Positions 1-12,450 of a stretch of 64,000 nt of DNA are shown here, piece by piece. The position numbers were made by a program, and so were the translations under genes. A model generated the notes under the pieces. It had not been told where the DNA came from. It did no database searches and was given only the letters and a program-made list of their open reading frames with translations. The DNA is from Gnetum montanum (Eukaryota; Streptophyta; Gnetopsida; Gnetales; Gnetaceae): NCBI GenBank assembly GCA_015680685.1, contig MNCI01004871.1:1321-65320 (forward strand), read 5' to 3'. Numbering within the stretch: position 1 is the first letter of the stretch; each line of letters starts with the position of its first letter.

Positions 1-955
1 CCTCAAACCAACCACATCCAGTGACTTTGCATTAATACATTCAGCCAATCCATCCTCCTAAAGTAACACGAATGCCTCCATCATAGAGTCACCACCATTC
101 CGACAAAATGAAAAAGGAGAAAGTAGGAAGCAAGAAAGGGCCTTAGTTAGAGGGAACATGTTTGTTTAGTTCCATAACTAGTGCTTGTAGTCCATATGGT
201 TATTTGGTCTAAGGGGTGTGCTTTGAATTCTCACTTTCTCTTTTCTTTTTCTTTTTCTTTTTGTGTGAGAACCACACCATGCAAAAACTTATTATTTTTA
301 TTAGCTCAACTTCCCAATACTAGAGCAACATTAGAATGGTAAGGAAAACTCAAGAAGAAAACATCCAAGCACCTAAGAGAATGGCCAGCACAAATGCATC
401 AAATCCCCTTGAAGTCACACCCTTTTCAATCCTTGAGTCCTTCCTTAGTTTGAGAAATGCCCAGTCACCAATTCGTTGATAGTTCTTATTATTAAGAAAG
501 GGACTGTACATTTCTAAGCCAAGAGAGGCCATAAAAATTTATGAATGCATGGATGATGTGGACTCTTTGCCTGTTATATCAAAAGAACCATACCTTAGTA
601 TCAACATTATAACTCAAAGGTAAAAACCCAACATTAGCAACCAATAGAATACAGTTCATACCATCATCAGGAGCACTTATTACGTGTCGAACCTAACAAA
701 ATAAATAATCACATAAATAAATGAAAAACTATGAATGATGTTGCAAAACAAAAACAAGAAAAGTTAAGAAATTTGTAAAACAAAAATGTGTACAAAAAAA
801 CTCAAAAAGGAACTGAGGGCCTCAAATGATCAGCATAGATGGCCATCTCCCCCATGACAAAGTCGGAAGGGGGAGATTTGAAATAATGAGAGAGGTCATC
901 CTTTCTCCAATGTGTTATGTGCATTGACTGTTCTAGATGCATTGTAAGGGTTGGT
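1..955 (-). other. Element A: non-coding 3' tail (between gene block and PPT)
   Basis: No open frame of note. It aligns by eye with the B tail (about 14900-15910) and, reverse-complemented, with the D tail (about 49300-50250): shared landmarks are the block around 841-880 (GGCCATCTCCCCC), the block 205-290 ending AACCACACCATGCAA, and the opening block around 1-50. The 3' LTR and polypurine tract of A must lie left of the window. A CT-rich run sits at 232-262. Confidence 0.6.
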
Positions 956-1333
956 CTATTGCACATTGACTACTAATCTGTTATCGGAGCACTTGTTCAA
1001 ATTTTTTAGAAGTGTCCAACTTCTCCCAATTGATGTTTTCAGATTAAGGTTTGGAAGTTGGCGACGCTCTTGCTCCAGTGCATCTATGCTTTCGATGTGA
1101 GTGCAAGTTGTTCCCTCAGTTAGTTCCATGCACATTGGTAAGTTGCTCTTTAGATCAACTATCAACCATGAGGTGTCTTTTTGTTGTGTGGTTGCAACAT
1201 ACAGGCACTTTTTGTATGTTAATTTCTTGTGCACACCGATTGCATGCAGGCAATGCTGAAAATTCCTATATGCAATCACACCCTGTGTCACTGTATGTGA
1301 TGCATGGAACCTTCTTCTTCTTGATCTTCCCAA
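956..1333 (-). pseudogene. Element A: PR-RT linker remnant ending at an internal pol deletion
   Basis: The 125-residue frame corresponds to the stretch that in B (18642-19004) leads from protease into reverse transcriptase (shared pattern VATT/VAAT-K, then W-x(4,6)-D/L-K-S, then C/S-MELTE/MEPTE, then a QERRQLP/QVHHQLS block). In A the similarity stops about residue 105, and within about 100 bases the sequence continues as the post-integrase tail of B (about 16000). RT, RNase H and integrase are therefore missing, not just mutated. Element D shows the same architecture at 49190-49330. Confidence 0.6.
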
Positions 1334-1344
1334 AAAAAATTTCC

Positions 1345-1830
1345 TTAGATATTTCTAGAAAGATGGCGGATTCCTAGGCATGCATTTATGGTACTTAGCC
1401 ATGCCCTCCCCATCATTATTGGGAAGTCCCCTTTGTCATTATTTACTTGTATCACTAGGAAATTGGCTGGGTATGACCAACCACACATAGTGGTAATGAT
1501 GTCCTCCACCAGTCCCAAGGGAATAGTGATGGACTGGTCAGCTAGCTCTAAGCGAATATTGCTCTTCTTTAGTGGAGGCAAGTTCTAGGCTTTATACATC
1601 TCTTGTGATATTAAGTTGACTCCGGAACCTGAGTCCAAAAGAGCTTTACATGGTTCATTCCCAGCGACTTGGAGATAAATTAAAGGACTTCTAGGATCAA
1701 AGAATTTCCTAGGAAGGTGGCCCTCCTTAATCCAGTTAATAACGACATGTGTTAACATAACCTTGTGCGTTAAGCTCAATTTTTGGGTTGAAGGAGGCTC
1801 TGAAGCCTTATTTGATGGAGAGGCATTCAA
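1345..1830 (-). pseudogene. Element A: aspartic protease remnant (PR)
   Basis: Retropepsin-like domain that would process the Gag polyprotein inside the particle. The active-site loop ALLDSGSGVNLIS is near the middle (about 1600-1660) with the catalytic D-S-G intact; the C-terminal flap/strand motif reads DFPIMMGRAWL, matching the 'ILGRPWL' pattern of Ty3/gypsy proteases. One TAG at about 1582 breaks the frame between MYKA and NLPPLKK; B and D have Trp there, so this is TGG to TAG. The next stop (about 1345) follows HLSRNI. In this lineage PR follows Gag after a proline/glutamine-rich spacer (about 1831-2380). Confidence 0.75.
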
Positions 1831-2379
1831 AGGTTTAACTGCTTGTGGTTGTGAGGGCTTTATTGGGTTGTTGGTTCTAAAGAAAGGTCTTCTCTTTGTA
1901 TGGTTGTCAGAACCAGCAATGGGTTGAAGGTTTACAGCCCTCGTAGCATTGCATTGCTACGATTGAGTGGGGAGTTCCCGTTGCATTGCTAGAGCGGGTG
2001 GTAATGGAGCTATCGGTGTGAGAGTTGCGGATGGATTTGGAGGATGGTATGTCTGTGGGTTGTCTCTCCTAAGAGGAGTCCTGTAATACTCCTGAGCTTG
2101 GTAGTGACGTTGTGGTGTCATCTGACCAACAGATTCACTTGGAGAGATTGGCTGCTACACATAATAGCCATATGGATCTGGTTGCCGGTAAGGTTATTGT
2201 TGCCATGGTGGTGGCATCCCCCATGAATGTGGGTATTGCCACTCTTGGTGTTGCTCAATAGGTTGTGGCAGAGTTCCACTTGGATAATACGTTAATGGTT
2301 GGTGGATCTACCTTGGGTTACCTTGGGGATAAGGTAACCGTCGGGGGGCTTGCCATTTGTTAAGTCATGGGTTAAGTGC

Positions 2380-4292
2380 ATACACCCCAGACTCTTGCAG
2401 ATGTGAGATTACTAGGCAACATCCCTTAGGATGGTCGTACTGGCATATCTCACATCCATCGTCATTGTCCGTATCAGAATCCACAACCTCTTCAGTGATA
2501 GTCATTTTACCCTTACCTTTGTTACGTGCTTGGCCACTTCTCTCCTTTTCTTTTTATCATAGTCACTACCTCGCTCCTTAGACTCCTTCACAATTTTGAG
2601 AATGGTTTCAAATCTACTATCTAAGGAGTCCCACATTTGGTCTACCTTCGCCAACACTTCTATTGTTAATTTTTGAAGTGGCAAGGTTTTCCTATTCACC
2701 ATCTCTTCGAGTAGTGACTCTTCCTCCTCCTCACAGAATCTCACTCCCCTTTTTTAGAGGGAAGGATCGCGATTGTACTCTTCCGCACTTTCTCTCTTAC
2801 ATAGCTCCCCTTCTTCCTTGGCTACTTGTTCCAACAATCTATGGACCTGATGGGACCTAAGCTCTGATAATCTTCCTTGGGCATACATTCCAAGGGTTCT
2901 CCTGGTTTCATGCCTAAGTCCATCTACGAGGTGGCGTAGTTGATCCTGTTGTGCATAACCATGGCTCGAGCAACAATGTAACAGTGCATAATAATGACCC
3001 ATGGCAACATCCAAGGATTCATGGTTTCCCTGCTTCCATCCTTGGATTTTCTTTCGCAGGTTGGACACTCGGGAGTACGTTTGATACTTATCATTAAATA
3101 GCTCTAGCATCGTACTCCACCTCCTAATGGTTTTCGATTCTAAGGACTAGTACCAGCTTTCTGCTTCTTTTACTAGTGTCCTTGGGAACAACTTTAGTTT
3201 TTGCCACTCATTCTCTATGTTCTGTAAGGCACATGCATCATGGAATGCTTGTAGATGGTTTTGAGGATCAGAGTTATATCCCCCCTCAAATCGTGGGATG
3301 TTATTCATATCTAACCTCTTGATCCTGCTATCTTTTTGGTGCCTTGTTGGAATTCTCACAGCCTCTGTTATGTCTAACATGCTTCAGTTTGCAAGTAGGG
3401 GTTCTTCGTGGTCATTTCATTCGTAGCGTCTGTGACGTCTACGCGGTTCCCTACTCTTCCTTCTTTTATGTTGTGATTCTCTCGAGTGCCCTCGTCCCCT
3501 TTCTCGACTCTCTCATCGAGGTTTCTCACTATGTTTACCCTTATCCTCATAGTTAGGTTCCTTATGACTGCATCCTGATACTGAAGGAGAGGGTGAATGT
3601 GATGATGAAGGTGAAGAAGAATGAGAATCATTGCCATGACAATGTTTCCTACCTTCTCTTTGGTGGTCCCCACCCCGATCATGATGACGATCAAAATGCC
3701 TGCCCTTATCATGTGTTTTTGTTCCCTCGTTGAACACTTGGTGTTCGTGGGGATCAGAACTAGGGTTGTGAATCATGGAGTGAAGGTTCTGATACACCAC
3801 CTCCTCACCATCGTTAGGAGAGGGAACATCGTTTTGTGGAGAACCTATTGAAATAGGTTCACCACCCTCAATTTCGCTTAAGACGAGCGGAGCGTTATGG
3901 GGTCCTTTGCCCTTCAAAGATGTGTAGTATCTCTCCTACCGCAAGTCCCTTTGACATTGCACTTCTGTGGGATGGTAATCCCTTGTGTCATAATCGCACG
4001 CAACGTATTCCGCGTATAATTGTGACATGCGTATTCACGCGAGAGCACGAAGAAGCATGTTGGGGACTGCTCGATCTGGAGGCAACACTATGTTACCCTC
4101 CAAGCCTCTTCAATGCAGTTGTTCATCTTGATGGAGAATAAAGGTAAAGTTAGGTACATACTCATTATGATGAATATATACCACACGGAACTGTTGAGGC
4201 ACTGGCTGATCTTGGTTACGTGTGTTTTGCCGCCAACTGTCTCTAGTGTTAGTCCTAGGCAGTGAAGTGCTTTTGTGTGAAGAAAAAGACAT
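2380..4292 (-). pseudogene. gag: Element A: gag (capsid/nucleocapsid) pseudogene
   Basis: Reading starts at ATG 4292-4290, just inside the primer-binding site. N-terminal S-H-K-S segment, then an Arg/His/Ser-rich low-complexity region (about 3513-3800), then the retrotransposon Gag core starting MLDITEAVRIPTRH (about 3380) with DMNNIPRFEGGY, LQAFHDACALQNIENEW and LFPRTLVKEAESWY blocks, and a Glu/Lys-rich tail. A compact zinc-binding motif C-x2-C-x3-H-x3-C lies at about 2412-2460. The frame is one and the same from 4292 to about 2550 with in-frame stops (for example 4110, 3513, 3147); most equal C-to-T changes when compared with D or B. One frameshift near 2545. Confidence 0.8.
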
Positions 4293-4419
4293 TTTTGTCT
4301 TGTTCGGTGTGCTGTTTACCGTTGTCTTATCTTTTCTTGATCAACCCTAAGGGTTTGTTCTAGCTTCCCAACAATATGGATGATTTCCTATGTTCCACGC
4401 AGCGCATAAACAACTAAGT

Positions 4420-4436
4420 CCCTGGCAACGGCACCA
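4420..4436 (-). promoter_or_regulatory. Element A: primer-binding site (tRNA-Asp type)
   Basis: On the minus strand this reads TGGTGCCGTTGCCAGGG, the complement of a tRNA 3' end, one base from the LTR. TGGYGCCGTTGCC is the usual Athila/Tat type, primed by tRNA-Asp. Its place next to 4438 fixes element A as minus-strand with its 5' LTR on the right. Confidence 0.85.
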
Positions 4437-4437
4437 A

Positions 4438-5201
4438 TGATGAGTGGCAAGGTACCCCTACACTCAACCATACGAATACGAGCGTCTCACGTGCAATCTG
4501 GTTGAACTCCAAGGACTAAGTGCTTACGCACCTTAATGGAACACTTAAGGTTAATCAATCGTTATCTTCCCAAACTTACTTATATTGTCACGGTTGTATG
4601 GTTAAGTAAGCTTGAGGTATATGATTTTTATATCTTTTATCTTTTTAATGTCTTATGCTAATAGGGGAAGGTGAAGAGAACTAAGTAATTAACTTTCATT
4701 AAATATTCACTAACTAAGTTCTAATTGTCCTAACACCAGTATCCGTTCCCACTTGCCGCACACACCCTGAACTAGTGCAACGCTGTTGGGATTACCAAAC
4801 GCTACTCATTACTAGGTTACCAAGTGTTACACATGTGCTCGAAGCGGTTGTACTGAGTGCACTTAACTAGGAGAGTCAAGGGTTGAGAGAGATTAATTAT
4901 CTAGGAAAGCAATTAAACATTTAACAATAATTAATTCCTATTTAGCTTAGTCCACATGCTGCAAGGTTTATCAGAAAGTTGATCTTTATTGCCGTACACA
5001 AATGTGTGCTCAAGTACAATTTGCTCGAATAAAGATCTGTTCACTTTAAGACTCCTACTGCGGGCACATGGAAATTATTCTAACTATGGAATGGTAAAAT
5101 TGCTATAGTTTGGCTAAGGGTCTAAGTCTAAGTGTCTGAACAAGGGAAAGCTGCCTCTTATTTATAGATGTTGCGGCGGGCTGCGATATCGCGGCTCATC
5201 A
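4438..5201 (-). repeat. Element A: 5' LTR
   Basis: 764 bp, minus-strand ends TGATGAG...CTCATCA (7-bp inverted ends). Order in element sense: U3 with a GCGATATCGC-type palindrome next to the start (about 5180-5195), TATAAATA box (5166-5159), about 100 bp further a hairpin with AATAAA (5036-4982), then U5 to the PBS. The target base run right of it is CTTAG (5202-5206); the matching copy would be left of the window. The LTR is homologous to, but diverged from, those of B, C, D and J. Confidence 0.85.
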
Positions 5202-5485
5202 CTTAGCAATTAATCACTTTTATTTTTAATCACTCTTACTTTTATTCTTGTTCTAGGTGAGTAATTCCATAAAAACACAAAACAATAAAAAATCATATGC
5301 CTCAATCACACTTAACCATACAATTGCATTCCACAAGTGGGACTGGGAAGACAACGAACGAACAACACGCACACACCATTTAGCTCTAGTGTACTTAGTA
5401 ATTACAGTCTGTGGAATTCGACCAAATTGCACGTGAATGCTTGTGATTCGTATGGTTGGGCATAGGGTACCTTGCCACTCATCAA
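5202..5485 (+). repeat. LTR fragment H (B-type, plus orientation)
   Basis: This is the last 284 bp of a B-type LTR in the opposite orientation to A: it reverse-complements the 13030-13310 part of B's LTR and ends ...TTGCCACTCATCA. No PBS follows at 5486, so it is the end of a 3' LTR or of a solo LTR of a plus-strand copy; its U3 half should lie left of A, outside the window. A is thus inserted inside H. Confidence 0.75.
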
Positions 5486-8400
5486 TGTGATATTTCATGA
5501 TGTTCTTTGAGAAAAGGAAAAAAATGACTTGCATAATGGTGATAAGGGTGACGAGGGTCATGGTTTCCGTCAAATAGAAAAACTCAATGCTTCTATGGAT
5601 TTGGGGCATGAGGAACAAATGCAACAGTGTCTAACAATGCCTTCAAGACAAAACTTATTGATGTGCATAGGCCACATTCTTATACCACATCTTTGACTTA
5701 ACTTTTCCTACTATCTTTGATCTTAGAATTTCAATTCATCTTGTTATTTTGGATGGGAATATTAGAGTGAACGAAGCCTAACCCATGTTAATAGGTTAAC
5801 AAAACCTTTGCTTTCAACATAAATAAACAAGTTTGGTTTTTTTGGTTTTTGTATCATGGCAAAGTGCCCTAAGTTAATGCAACCTAGAGCATACTATGTG
5901 TGGGGTGAGGTACACTTAAACCATCTAGATTGTATAGTTGAGGGAGGGGGGGAAAGGAAGAAGGAAAAAAAAAACAAACAAACTATAACTAAGAACAAAA
6001 GAAAAGCGAGGCATGATGTAAAAGACCAGAAAACTGTCACTGAACAATGCCAAAAATTAAAGCATTTCTTGCAAATCTAATAAATCAACCCCTATGTATC
6101 ATGTAATTTGTTTCAAGTAATGGATTCAAGTCGTGAAACTATACCCTAGTGATTAGACTTATAAGTCATGGCCTCATGCCTAGCATGGGTGATGTTGGCA
6201 TTAACAATTACTTGATTCAAATTTTTGTAGTCAATAGATAATCTTAATCCTAATAAAGATTAACCATAAACATCATGAACCACAAAATCAAGATGACTCA
6301 TGGTCAAGGTAACTATGGGCCCTAATAAAGGTCAAAATCCAAGTACTAACTAACAAATAATATGAGGATTAGTACATGAATAGCTAGATTTTGGATCAAA
6401 TATAATTATAAGAGATAAACCTTTCAATTTACCTTTTGATTTGGTGTTCGGTAAATTTTCTATGACAAAGTCTAACCAATACATACCCAAATAACTCTTA
6501 TAAAGAAGTTCATCTCTTGGCAAATGATTATGACAATTATTAAATTTTTGTAACAAAGTCCAACTAACTAGTTGTTGCCCTTTCAGCCATAATGAAAACC
6601 ATCACAAAATTTTACGTTAAACAACTCGTAAATATTAACACTAGTTTTGATTTTTTTCAATATGAATATATTGGTAATAATCAGTAAATTAATTTTGCAA
6701 TTTTAGTAATTTGATGACGAAGAAGATTCTCTCACCAAAATAACAAAATAATATATATACCTAAACTAGTGGGAATACATAGCCCAAACACAAAATCCAT
6801 AAATTAGATTCCTACGTTAAAGTATGTATTGCAGATAAGTTGACTTCTTAAATCCTCCCTTGCAACCATGGTAAACCTACCGTTTAACCAACCTAATGCA
6901 AATGAATTTTCACTTTTCCCGCTGCAATTAGTTTTTTAGATTTTGGAACCCTAGTGAACCAAAGACTACCCAACACAATGCACATTCCTTTTCACTCAAC
7001 TTCTTGAATTTCATCCTCGCTATCTACCAATGGCTATGGGATGCCAGAAACTCTTAGCCTCTAATGCATGATGTTAGCTGGTATTCCTATTTACTTGGTT
7101 GATGGGCAGTCCCATCCTTTTGTGCAGCAACAGGTGCATGATGACAAAAACAGGTACTTCCCACGCCATTGGTAGTCATCATTGCAGATTTTGGAGTGAA
7201 TATCCTTGAATAGGCCCTCCAGCAATGTCAGGACTGCATGACAAGCCACTAATCATAAGTGGCCACTGCCGTGTGCTCACAAGGCTGCAGAAAGCACTCT
7301 GAACTGAACTGAACTGAACTGCACAAATAAAAGCAGGAAGCATTGGTAGTGAATGATTTCGGTACTTCAATAAAATAACTAGTGCATGCCTGGTTTGAAC
7401 TTTCAAGTTTGAACCCCTAAAAAAGCTGTTGCATGTTTTTGGAAGAGGAAGCCGCGTTTAGCCTACGGTTTTTTCGTTGAAACTGAAGCAAAAACTAAAT
7501 GTCATGGCGGACACCACTAACTGGAAACCTGTGAGTAATTGTTGCGGTTGTTCTGCCCCATTTTTTGCTACTTGTGGAACACGACAAAACCAGACCCAGA
7601 ATCACAATTGAGTTGGCGGGGGTTACCATTATGAGAAAGATGTGCAAGAAAAAGAAAAGACGCCGTAAAGTTTTCCAGGGCCAATTAACGCAATGATGGA
7701 GGCCTGGAATTGAAGGCACTGACAACTAATGGATAGGCCAAGATGTTTGGAAAAAGAGATTATGATTTAAGCATGCTTGAAGTCTCAGAACCATTATCAT
7801 TGGAGATGAGTAAAATTAAGAGAGTGTAGCTTCAGGAAGGCTATCGAAATGGAAACAGTTTGCTATTTAAGCTGTTGCTCTCTTGAAATTTATGAATGCT
7901 TTTGCCCAATGGCTATGGCCCCTACCTGTATTAGGGAAAAAAAAATTGAAATAATACTGAAGTGAGAACTGCAATTTGGCTCTTGAGGAATTACCGTAAT
8001 GGGCTAACAGCTAGTGGGTAGTGTTATTTCTTGTGGGGTTCTGTTTTTAGCTTCAGGGTTATGTACCCTTCTGTCCTGAATGGTTCTCTGTTGCCCCGTC
8101 ATGATGGAGGCAGATTTACTTTTTACAGGCCGTTCATGATGGAGCAGTTTTTGGATCCATTCTGTTTTTCAGTTCTTTTTGGTTGATGCAATGCCGTCTG
8201 AAAACGGAAATTTGATATAACGGGTATGTGCCCTGTTCTTTCTGCCATGTGGAGATGCGCATTCCTTTTACCTCTTGCAGATGCTCTGCAGCTTGCCCCT
8301 TGAACTTGAACCGGAGACCCTCCTTGGTAAAAGCCATGTTGTATTTAAATACTCGATTGGGCCTGCGTAATCCCATACTATCATTTCCCCTTCTCAATAT

Positions 8401-8525
8401 TCTGCTTTTGCCGCTTTCGCAGTTTCTACAGGTTTTGGCTCCACAGCCGCAGGACCGCAAAGCTGAGCCGGACAGCCTTGCAAACTACTAAAAAGTTTTA
8501 ATGACTACAATTAGTTTTCTGTGTT

Positions 8526-8635
8526 TTTATTTTGTCGTGGTTTATGAGCCGGTTTCAAAATATCATTTTAATTGTGGTGGTTTATTTTGTCGTGGTTTAT
8601 GGGCTGGTTTCAGAATATCATTTTACTTGTGGTGC
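8526..8635. repeat. Tandem duplication, 55-bp unit x2
   Basis: Units 8526-8580 and 8581-8635 share TTTATTTTGTCGTGGTTTAT followed by G-A/G-GC-C/T-GGTTTCA-A/G-AATATCATTTTA; they differ at only a few bases. Function not apparent. Confidence 0.85.
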
Positions 8636-8878
8636 TCCTCTAAAGGCCATGGTGCAAATATTTTTTGCCTTGTGTACCATTATAGCACTAACCTTGGACA
8701 GGTTGACCAGAAACCGAAAGAAGTATTTATTTAAATTTACCAAAATATTTAATTTATCTGTGATGAAAATTTAATATTTAATTATTTGAGCCGATAGTAA
8801 GAATACACCTATGGTACCGCTCTCTCCCAAGTTTTTTTTATATGATTTATATTATGTATTTTTTAAATTTTATTAAAA

Positions 8879-9391
8879 TTGATTGAAGCAACAAGACTCC
8901 TCACCTCTTTTTGGCAATTCCTTTCGGACCCTGCCTCCTCAACAACCCTTTCCAGGACTGGTGGCGCCAGAGACTTTGTAAATCAACTATGGAATACCAA
9001 AAGTTTATTTTTTATTTTTTGTTCTTTCAGGACCGCCGCGATTTCGTTTTTTGCTTTCGAGCTGAGATTTTGCTTTGTCTATAAACAACACTTACACCGT
9101 GTCAAAAAATCGGAGCAAACCATGAAGCTATTGAAGTCAGAAATGGGTTTAGAAGTTTTGAAGCTATTGAAGTCAGCAATGGGTCCTGAAGTTTTTGATT
9201 GCATTAGCAGTAAAGATGTTGGGAGGTTCGTGTTTTGTGCTAGGCGGACCTCTCTGATGTGCGGGGTTTTCCTGGGTTTGTTTTGCTCTCAAGTTTGCTC
9301 CAGATTTTGCTTTGTCCATAAACAACATGTACAAGGTCTCTGTGCTGTGGATTCTATGGAATGCATTATGTTAAGGTCTCTGTGCTGTTGA
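8879..9391 (+). other. 170-codon open frame made of internal repeats, unknown
   Basis: Longest open frame of the spacer. It contains a 12-residue tandem repeat (KLLKS-x-MG-x-EV, DNA period 36 bp at 9124/9160) and two copies of RFCFV-x-KQH (about 9068 and 9305). A second copy of the FCARRTSLM block occurs outside the frame at 9460. No family recognised, no start context or splice support. I think it is more likely repeat-derived DNA than a gene. Confidence 0.2.
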
Positions 9392-9540
9392 TTCTATGAA
9401 ATGCATTATGTTTTTTTTTTCGTTCCTGCTTCGTCGTTTGTGAGGCTTTGTGAAAATGCGTGTTTTGTGCTAGGCGGACCTCTCTGATGCGCAGGGTTTT
9501 CCTGGGTTCTTTTTGCATACAAATATTGGCAGATTTTGCA
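9060..9540. repeat. Cluster of interspersed and tandem duplications
   Basis: Three duplication scales overlap: a 36-bp tandem pair (9124, 9160), a roughly 38-bp tandem pair starting GGTCTCTGTGCTGT (9339, 9377), and a roughly 64-bp direct repeat starting CGTGTTTTGTGCTAGGCGG (about 9228 and 9457). Another pair shares GATTTTGCTTTGTC-x-ATAAACAACA (9066, 9306). Confidence 0.8.
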
Positions 9541-11045
9541 GATGAAAAGAACTATGTTTTATCGAACAAGCAGGGAAAATGCATGGGAAAATTATTTCAC
9601 TTATTTCCTTACACCTTTTTTAAGGATATTACTTTCAAGTCTAAACCTTCGAAAGAGGAAAACAGCTCTAAAAAGGTTTAAGCAAGGGAGAAATGTATTT
9701 ATTGGAAAAGCAAAATCTACTTCTTTTTAGTTATGCAAAATATTGATTTATTGACTATACCTTTGACAGGTTGGATTCACCATTTTGTTGCCAACTTCAA
9801 AATATTTACTAATTTCATCGGACTTAAATCCATTTTAGCAAAATGTGAGGAGCAAATTTCACCCAGAACATAAATCAGTTTCATCTATGTAATGACTTAA
9901 ATTTTATTAGCTCAACCAATTTCATTTAACTGAAAATCATATTTGGCTATGTAAATTAATATTTTTTATTTCAGTTTTTCCATATTTTTCTTTCTTGACT
10001 TTTCAGTTTGACAAGATTCACACTCATATAAATCAATTTCATTATATGGTTCAACAATTTTGTTAAATTGAGAAATCATAAAGAATGTCACAAAGAAGAA
10101 AGAAAATAAGGAAGAAAGATTTTTAAAGAATAGCATGAAAATAGTTTTTAATTTTAAAAAAGGTTAAAAGATATTATGAAACTGATTTGCATAATATGAA
10201 TTTAATTTTAATTTAAGTAAAATAGTTAACAAAATTGATTTGTGATGAAGATGAAATTGATTTATGTTTTGCATGAAATTGCTCTAACTATTTTAATAAT
10301 AAATCTGGAGGGTATATAGAGTTTCAGTTTCATTAAAGTAGATTAGCCATTTAGTTGAAATTACTAGAAAATATAATGAATTCAATTATCCAAGGTATAT
10401 TACATGTTTTCACACTGATATGTATCCTAAAGAGTTCACAGCCCTTAGACTTGCACTGCTCTGTAATCCTGCTCACATGACCCTTAACTGTAACTCTGCA
10501 CTTACAGCAACATGATGTCAAAAGAAACAAAAAGTTGTTCAAACTGATGATCAGGAGGATCGGGACAAATTTGGATGTATAATTAGTTTTCAACGAATGA
10601 ATTATAATGGTAAGGTACTTGATTCATTCTGAAGTTCTAACACTAACAGTTATTTGAAAAAAAGTTATCTTTTCGTTCATCTATTTAATCTTGTGTGACC
10701 AATATCAGCAGCATTAAGTGTCCAAGAATGATGAATCTTTATTTAGTTGTCAAAAAATGAGCCATAATGATGCGTTGAGGTTTTAAAAAAATAATGACTT
10801 GTTTCAGTTATAGATTATGAAATTTGATATTTTTTGGTTTTTTCCTCTCACCAGTAAATAACATATATGGACGCCGACACAAGTTCCAGCGTGAAGGTTG
10901 TCTTTTGGACAAATTGCATGCTCTCGTTATAGGTACTTTTATTTCAGCGGCCCCCAATACTTAAAATATTTGGTTATGTTTCTTTTCTTTCTTAAAGTAT
11001 CTTGCCTCATTGAATGGAAATATCACCAAAGCCCAGAATTGATCT

Positions 11046-11240
11046 TATGTTCTGCTTACATATTTTTTTCTGCAACAATCAATATTGAAACCAGTCTCAT
11101 TCTATTTCCTTTTCATAACTATTGTGCCTCTTTGAATGAACCCATGTTCTCCTTGTATATTTTTTTTACCTGAAAATTTTGCAGCAATCAATATTTAAAC
11201 CAGTCCCACTCTCTGCATAATTATTCGTGCCTCAAGGTAA
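11046..11240. repeat. Imperfect duplication of about 100 bp
   Basis: Both halves contain GCA-A/G-CAATCAATATT-x-AAACCAGTC followed by T/C-CA-x-TCT and a GTGCCTC block (about 11080 and 11187). Function unknown. Confidence 0.65.
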
Positions 11241-12450
11241 TGAAAAATGTAAGTAAGCCATCACAGTAACCTTAAAATCTGCCATGATCAAAAAACTTAA
11301 AATGCTGCTTTAATTCCATACTTCTCTATCATACAACTACTGATGTTTTGGATTATTGCATGATGATTTTGTAATTATAGTGGCACCTAAGACTCTAGTG
11401 TGATTGCAGGACATGGACAAGCCTGTGTTTGTTTGTTGTCCTTATACCAATTTGATGGCTTTGGCCCCATACCCTGGTTGTTATGGGACAAGGCTTTGAA
11501 AAGACATACCCTATCAAAGCAGACTTGGTTTTGTCTGTTCCAAGACCAAATATTCCAAATACGTGGATACACAAAGACTGGTAACATAATGCACCAAATC
11601 TCTCCCATGTCTTTCTACAGAAGGCTAGCTAACCAGTCCAAAGCACAAGCATGCTAAGAAGAAAAATCAGAAAGAAAGATGAGTTATTACAACAAAGTAT
11701 TGGGTAAAGCGATCGGCAAATCTGCTATACGTCATCACTATGCAATTTAATGGTAGGTGCAGACGACCATCTATTCAAATTGGACCATATAATTTTTTCA
11801 GCATGATATTCTGGTAATTATTTAAAACAATAAAAAAATAAGTTTTAGTGGAGTTCATTTCACCCATTTTAACGATTTATATACGATTTCTACAGTAATT
11901 TATCATGGTTTTTACAACCTGATTGCATTATAAAGGTATCTGATTTTCCATCTGATATGTTTTTTCACTCGTACCCTCATATTACCATACATACATATAT
12001 ATCAAACATATGAGGTGTATGGGCAAGTGGGAAACCATGTTTTCATGACAGGGTCTGAGTAGGACTCTGGATTTAACGAGGCACAACGAAGGTGTCACAT
12101 GCAATGTAACGTTTAGTGAGACCCACCATCATTATTGTGTTGCCCAGAGATACAGTACTACTTGTTATTGTCATGCCTTGGCATTTGGTGCGAAGACCTG
12201 CCTGCGCCTATAATAAGTGGGCCGTTGCTGGCAACTTGGGAACAAGCCTCTCTTTTGTTTTGCCTCTGCAGTACGGTTGGAATACCTTTATTCATCCTAC
12301 AGTCCTGTAATTAGTACATGGGCCCATAAGAAATAAGAACCTTGTGATAATGAATTTTGAAATAATATATTGTACCATCTTAAATAGGGATTTGTATGAT
12401 GGATAGCTATGAGCTTTGAGTTTCTCTAACATTTCGACCATTGGGGTTGG

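Noticed and set aside
3374-3712. Overlapping 112-codon frame in A gag
   Set aside because: Out-of-frame shadow of the Arg/His/Ser-rich gag segment.
4438-5485. A 1048-bp segment with perfect 20-bp inverted ends (TGATGAGTGGCAAGGTACCC), like a DNA transposon
   Set aside because: The two ends are the termini of two related LTRs in opposite orientation: A's LTR (4438-5201) and the fragment H (5202-5485). The PBS at 4420-4436 and the internal LTR boundary at 5201 explain it fully.
6180-6560. Minus-strand stretch reading LRLSIDYKNLNQ as a reverse transcriptase motif
   Set aside because: No further RT block in the right order on either side; a single short match in AT-rich DNA is not enough.
7000-8490. 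Less AT-rich region as a host gene
   Set aside because: Small frames on both strands, no recognisable domain, no set of splice sites with consistent phase.
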